Source: Bog-950 sp044228435
Lineage (GTDB): Bacteria; Bacteroidota; Bacteroidia; Chitinophagales; LD1
Direction: 5' to 3'
Length of the DNA: 64,000 nucleotides
Assembly: GCA_044228435.1 (NCBI GenBank)
Contig: JBGAUW010000004.1
Coordinates: 62,001-126,000 of the forward strand
Below are positions 60,299 to 64,000 of this stretch, piece by piece; the first letter of the stretch is position 1, and each line of letters starts with the position of its first letter. The notes under the pieces were generated by a model that ran no database searches, was not told the origin of the DNA, and was given only the letters and a program-made list of their open reading frames with translations. A program made the position numbers and the translations under genes.

Positions 60299-61056
60299 AA
60301 AAGCTATCGGTAGTAATTATTGCTTTTAATGAGGAGGAAAACATCGGGCTGTGCATTGATTCGGTGCAGGGCATTGCCGATGAAGTAGTAGTTGTAGATT
60401 CTTTTTCTACCGATAAAACCGTTGCTATTGCTACACAGAAAGGAGCCGTGGTAATACAACATAAGTTTGAAGGACACATACAACAGAAAAACTTTGCAAA
60501 AGAGCAGGCCAATAACGAGTGGGTGTTATCGCTGGATGCCGACGAAGCATTAGGTGATGAGTTAAAGTTAGCTTTAAGCAAATGGAAGTTAGAAAGCAGA
60601 AACCAAATTGATGGCTATAAAATAAACCGCCTTAATTTTTACTGCGGAACAGCCATTAAAACCTGCGGCTGGTACCCCGATAGTAAAATACGCTTATGGA
60701 GCAGAGGAATCGGAGAATGGAGAGGCCTTAACCCGCACGATAAATTTGAGCTTTATGATGGGAAAGATACCATAGCCACTATGCCCGGGCACATACTGCA
60801 CAATACCTACCCTACCCGCGATTCGTTTTTAGCACAGCGGGAAAAGTTTGCGACTATAAGCGCACAACATTTGAAAACTGAGAATCTGCTTTTTTTGCTG
60901 GCCAAACTAATTTTCAGTCCGCCATTTAAGTTTATACGTACTTATATATTACAGTTAGGTTTTACCGAAGGAATAACCGGCCTTTTTATTTGTTACCATT
61001 TAAGCCGGGAGGTGTTTTTAAAATATTACCGGGCTATTAAATACAAATACGCGTGA
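60295..61056 (+). CDS. Glycosyltransferase family 2 (WaaE/KdtX-like)
   Basis: A 253-residue inverting GT-A glycosyltransferase with VVIIAFNEEENIGLCIDSV, VVVDSFSTDKT and the metal site LSLDADEAL. The short length and the phrase DSFSTDKT fit the WaaE/KdtX family, which adds glucose to lipopolysaccharide inner core. The sugar cannot be told from the sequence. It overlaps both neighbours by 4 bp. Confidence 0.9.
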   Translation: MKKLSVVIIAFNEEENIGLCIDSVQGIADEVVVVDSFSTDKTVAIATQKGAVVIQHKFEGHIQQKNFAKEQANNEWVLSLDADEALGDELKLALSKWKLESRNQIDGYKINRLNFYCGTAIKTCGWYPDSKIRLWSRGIGEWRGLNPHDKFELYDGKDTIATMPGHILHNTYPTRDSFLAQREKFATISAQHLKTENLLFLLAKLIFSPPFKFIRTYILQLGFTEGITGLFICYHLSREVFLKYYRAIKYKYA

Positions 61057-62174
61057 AGATTGGTTTTGATGCAAAGCGGGCTTTAAATAACTCCTCCGGT
61101 TTAGGCAATTACAGCCGCAACCTGCTGAATGCATTAATGCAGCACTTTAACGGCGAAGAATACCTGCTATTTACACCTAAGGTAAAAGATGAGTTTTTCC
61201 ATCAGCTGCATGGTGATTTTAAAATGCTGTTGCCCGAAACACAATTTCAAAAAGCATTGCCCGCGCTTTGGCGGTCAAGCAGTATTAAAAACCAATTACA
61301 AAAAAACAGGCTCGACATATACCATGGCTTAAGCAACGAAATTCCCTTTGGTATTAATGGCGCAGGCGTTGCCACCGTTGTAACTATACACGACCTGATT
61401 TTTTTAAAGCATACCGACCAATACCCTTTTATTGACCGACAGATTTATAAACTGAAAACGCAATATGCGGCCAAACATGTCGACAGAATAATTGCGGTAA
61501 GTAATCAAACCAAACAAGATTTGATTGAGTTGTATGGCGTGCCTGAAAAAAAGGTTGAAGTGATTTATCCGATTATTGACACTTTGTTTGAGAAACAGGA
61601 ACAAAGAAACAAGACCAAAGAAGTAATACAGAAATACAAGTTGCCAGGAAAATACATTTTGAGTGTTGGATCTTTCTTTGCGCGTAAAAATCAAAAAAAC
61701 CTTATAGAAGCTTTTGATTTAATAAAGAACCAGGTGCGGGAAAATTTGGTTTTAGTAGGTGGTGCAGGTAATATGCGCGCAGAAATTGAAGCTTTGATTA
61801 TGAAGAAAGGGTTGCAAAACAGAGTGCACATTATTGCCAATGTTTCTAATGCAGATTTACCGAACGTTTATAGTGCAGCAAACGCATTTGTATTCCCTAG
61901 CTTATACGAAGGTTTTGGAATGCCCGTAGTAGAAGCCTTGCTTTGCAAAGTGCCGGTAATAGCTACCAAGGGCGGTTGCTTTGAAGAAGCCGGCGGCCCA
62001 GCATCGTTGTATATTAACCCCTCATCGGTAGAAGAAATAAGCGCGGCCATAGTGAAAGTGCTGAATGATGAAAAGTTGAAAACACAAATGATAAACGCCG
62101 GGTTTGTGCATGCACAAACAATGAATGCTGAGAGCATTGCACAGAAAACAATGACGCTTTATAAATCAGTGTAA
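61053..62174 (+). CDS. Glycosyltransferase family 4 (GT-B)
   Basis: A 373-residue retaining glycosyltransferase, starting at GTG 61053. It begins IGFDAKRALNNSSGLGNYSR and has the GT4 C-terminal signature SLYEGFGMPVVEALLCKVPV with ATKGGCFEEAGG. Such enzymes add mannose or other hexoses from nucleotide sugars. It is the last gene of the polysaccharide operon. Confidence 0.92.
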   Translation: MKIGFDAKRALNNSSGLGNYSRNLLNALMQHFNGEEYLLFTPKVKDEFFHQLHGDFKMLLPETQFQKALPALWRSSSIKNQLQKNRLDIYHGLSNEIPFGINGAGVATVVTIHDLIFLKHTDQYPFIDRQIYKLKTQYAAKHVDRIIAVSNQTKQDLIELYGVPEKKVEVIYPIIDTLFEKQEQRNKTKEVIQKYKLPGKYILSVGSFFARKNQKNLIEAFDLIKNQVRENLVLVGGAGNMRAEIEALIMKKGLQNRVHIIANVSNADLPNVYSAANAFVFPSLYEGFGMPVVEALLCKVPVIATKGGCFEEAGGPASLYINPSSVEEISAAIVKVLNDEKLKTQMINAGFVHAQTMNAESIAQKTMTLYKSV

Positions 62175-62185
62175 TAATTCCCACA

Positions 62186-62263
62186 AGTCATCGGATGAAC
62201 CTTTATTAAAAAAATGGTTACCCCCTCGATTAAATTTTTTATCGCGAAATTCATCCGACGACT
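62186..62263. repeat. Inverted repeat between convergent genes
   Basis: AGTCATCGGATGAA (62186-62199) and TTCATCCGACGACT (62250-62263) are complementary with one mismatch, with A- and T-rich spacer. It may act as a weak bidirectional terminator for the polysaccharide operon and the following minus-strand gene, whose stop codon overlaps the second arm. Confidence 0.55.
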
Positions 62264-63533
62264 ATGCCACCATTAGCTGCTTATACCGGGCAGCAATAAC
62301 AGCCGTAAAGCCTAACAGCAAAACTGAAATGGTAGAAACCAGCAAGCCTATTTGAAACAGGTTTTGATTAAAGGTAATTGCAACACCAACAAGAGTAAGT
62401 AAAACCAGGCGGCTAACCTCGGCATAATCGGCCCAGCGTTTGTTTTCTAACAAAGCAGAAAAAATAGAAAAGCTGGTAAGCACAAAAGCCAGTGCGCCTA
62501 AACAGATAAGTACGCTTTTTTGTTGCTGGTAATAGTTTATCAATAAAAAGCCCGCTACTGCCACCAGCAGAAAATTAATAAACACATACAGTTTCTTTTC
62601 CGGCTGTGGTGTAAATATCAGGCCGGCAGTTTCTTCAACAGTAGTATCGCCGTATATTTTTGATGGGCGGCCCAAAATCCATTTTAGCTTGTTGCTCCAC
62701 TGCGTCTCGGCAACTATTGTTTTATAAATAGACACGTGGTGATGTATGCTGCTCCAAACCGGGTTCTGATTTTGTAATGGCTTTGTAATACCATATTGCA
62801 CTTCTTCAATCTCGGGCTCAAAGGTTCCGAAAAGTTTATCCCACACAATAAAAAAGGCGCCGTAGTTCTTATCGATATACTGCGGGTTTTTGCCGTGGTG
62901 CACGCGGTGGTGCGATGGTGTAGACATAAAACTTTCTAAAAAACCCAAGCGGTTAACCAAGCGCGTGTGCACCAAAAACTGCCATATCAAACTAACCCCG
63001 TAAGCCGCTACAAACATTTGCCACGGAATACCGAAAAAAGCCAGGGGCAGAAAAAACACCCAGGTGTAAATGTTTTCTAAAGCGTTTTGCCGCAGCGCTA
63101 CACCAAAGTTATACTCGCTGTTGCTATGGTGCGTAATATGCCCTGCCCATAAAATATTTACCTCGTGCGAGAACCGGTGTAGCCAGTATTGGCAAAAATC
63201 GGCTACTACCAGAACAAACACGTAATTGGAAAGGGCTAAAAGGCTAAACGGGCTAAAGGGATTAACTACTGTTACTTCCTTCCAGCCAAATAGTTTTTGA
63301 ATTGAGTAGTGTTGCTGCACAAAAATAAAGGCTGTGATAAAAATAACCTTGCTAAGCACATCGGTAAACTGTTGTAAGAAGGCGATGCTTAAGTTGATAG
63401 TTAAAAATTCTGATGAGAAATAGTTCTTCTTCAGTAGTCTTAAAAGGAGAAATTCTATTACCAACCCACCGATAAACACCGAGGCTATTACCAGCCCAAC
63501 CAATTGCGATATTTTATCGTTAGAGAAATCCAT
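62262..63533 (-). CDS. Sterol desaturase-family protein, alkylglycerol monooxygenase-like
   Basis: I place the start at the ATG ending at 63533 (423 residues); an upstream in-frame start would add 28 residues rich in Arg, Lys and Trp. It is a di-iron membrane oxygenase with all three histidine clusters: HRFSHE, HITHH and HHRVHH. The segment TPSHHRVHHG, then IDKNYGAFFIVWDKLFGTFE is like alkylglycerol monooxygenase (AGMO/TMEM195), which cleaves ether lipids. An extra C-terminal region has four more helices. The usual AGMO cofactor, tetrahydrobiopterin, cannot be checked from here. Confidence 0.85.
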   Translation of the reverse strand: MDFSNDKISQLVGLVIASVFIGGLVIEFLLLRLLKKNYFSSEFLTINLSIAFLQQFTDVLSKVIFITAFIFVQQHYSIQKLFGWKEVTVVNPFSPFSLLALSNYVFVLVVADFCQYWLHRFSHEVNILWAGHITHHSNSEYNFGVALRQNALENIYTWVFFLPLAFFGIPWQMFVAAYGVSLIWQFLVHTRLVNRLGFLESFMSTPSHHRVHHGKNPQYIDKNYGAFFIVWDKLFGTFEPEIEEVQYGITKPLQNQNPVWSSIHHHVSIYKTIVAETQWSNKLKWILGRPSKIYGDTTVEETAGLIFTPQPEKKLYVFINFLLVAVAGFLLINYYQQQKSVLICLGALAFVLTSFSIFSALLENKRWADYAEVSRLVLLTLVGVAITFNQNLFQIGLLVSTISVLLLGFTAVIAARYKQLMVA

Positions 63534-63570
63534 TGCATGAAGATAAAGCAAGATTTTATAATAGCGGGTG

Positions 63571-63960
63571 CTACTTTTCTTTGCCCGTATTTTGCAAACT
63601 ACCCACCAGGCAAACAATACAAAGCAATAATATAGCGCCTTTAATAACCGCTACCCAGCCAGAAGATACAGGTGCAGGGTCGGGTTTGTTTAAATGGTCT
63701 AATTGCCCTATAAAACTTAAAAACAAACCAGCCGTTGCTGCGCCCCATGCTGCTGAAAGAATTTTTTGTCCGTTTCCAAAATCTTTATGCGCCTTGTAAG
63801 CAGCAAACAACAAAAAACCTCCCAGCATATAATCATCGAACCAGCTGAAAAAGAAATGTGGGTCGAGCATTTGATGATACCGGCGCACGGTTTCCAGCAA
63901 AGGCAGAGCAATGCCTAATGCAAAGGCGGCATTCACACTAAACCGGGTAAAATTATTCAT
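63571..63960 (-). CDS. Small membrane protein of unknown function
   Basis: A 129-residue protein, start chosen at the ATG ending at 63960 (an upstream in-frame start lies at 63999). It has four predicted membrane helices (VNAAFALGIALPLLETVRR, YMLGGFLLFAAYK, AAWGAATAGLFLSFIG, VIKGAILLLCIVCLV). It has no motif that I recognise. It is 37 bases upstream of the desaturase-like gene on the same strand and probably cotranscribed. Confidence 0.6.
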   Translation of the reverse strand: MNNFTRFSVNAAFALGIALPLLETVRRYHQMLDPHFFFSWFDDYMLGGFLLFAAYKAHKDFGNGQKILSAAWGAATAGLFLSFIGQLDHLNKPDPAPVSSGWVAVIKGAILLLCIVCLVGSLQNTGKEK

Positions 63961-64000
63961 GGTTCGGTATTTCCTTTGTGCAAGATAAAAGAAACACAAT

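Noticed and set aside
1..64000. tRNA, rRNA or selenocysteine insertion signals
   Set aside because: Intergenic regions were read for cloverleaf-like sequence and none was convincing; selD uses cysteine codons.

Overview
The window looks like a chromosomal segment of a Bacteroidota bacterium, most probably from the Chitinophagia/Sphingobacteriia side. The evidence is type IX secretion C-terminal sorting domains on three secreted proteins, a complete Bat (aerotolerance) operon, signal peptides ending in A-Q, FISUMP and choice-of-anchor-Q domains, and promoter words close to TAnnTTTG. Most genes have moderate GC. One pair of secreted-protein genes (24.5-27.5 kb) is clearly richer in A+T. No rRNA, tRNA, phage, transposase or CRISPR array was seen.

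Layout. 0-14 kb: a partial T9SS surface protein, a helical-repeat secreted protein, an aldehyde dehydrogenase with a lipoprotein, a sphingomyelin-synthase-like membrane enzyme, a DUF218 protein, a ParE-type toxin/antitoxin pair, an alpha/beta hydrolase, an EEP-fold hydrolase and a FISUMP lipoprotein. 14.3-21.6 kb: a tight five-gene operon (SWIM zinc finger, DUF5691, MoxR-like AAA+, DUF5682, VWA) that resembles the uncharacterised E. coli yehLMPQ genes and is the best candidate here for an undescribed system. 21.6-29.5 kb: a repeat-rich accessory stretch with several families of hairpin elements, a receiver-like secreted protein without a normal start codon, two T9SS proteins, and an ECF sigma factor whose 3' end has been duplicated in tandem. 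29.5-46.4 kb: uvrA, carrying an in-frame insertion of two palindromic repeat units; a 1492-residue coiled-coil/OmpA protein with 91- and 95-codon repeats; the Bat operon (MoxR, DUF58, BatD-like stalk, BatA, BatB, BatC, and a BatD-BatE fusion); and mscL. 46.6-52.5 kb: a beta-barrel protein, a DnaQ/GIY-YIG protein, a HisB-type phosphatase, an ABC exporter with a LolA-like protein, and a SlyD-type isomerase. 52.6-59 kb: a six-gene minus-strand operon (meaB, mnmH, AlgI-like MBOAT, AlgJ-like, selD, SDR), which mixes tRNA selenation with surface O-acylation. 59-64 kb: an O-antigen ligase/glycosyltransferase operon, an alkylglycerol-monooxygenase-like enzyme and a small membrane protein.

How the parts relate. 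Two independent MoxR + VWA modules lie in one window (the yeh-like set and the Bat set). Envelope functions dominate: T9SS cargo, lipoproteins, sphingolipid- and ether-lipid-type enzymes, polysaccharide assembly and a mechanosensitive channel. Short palindromic repeats are scattered through the intergenic DNA and in two places enter coding sequence: inside uvrA, and at the stop codon of the HisB-type phosphatase. All functional names come from reading motifs; no database search was run.
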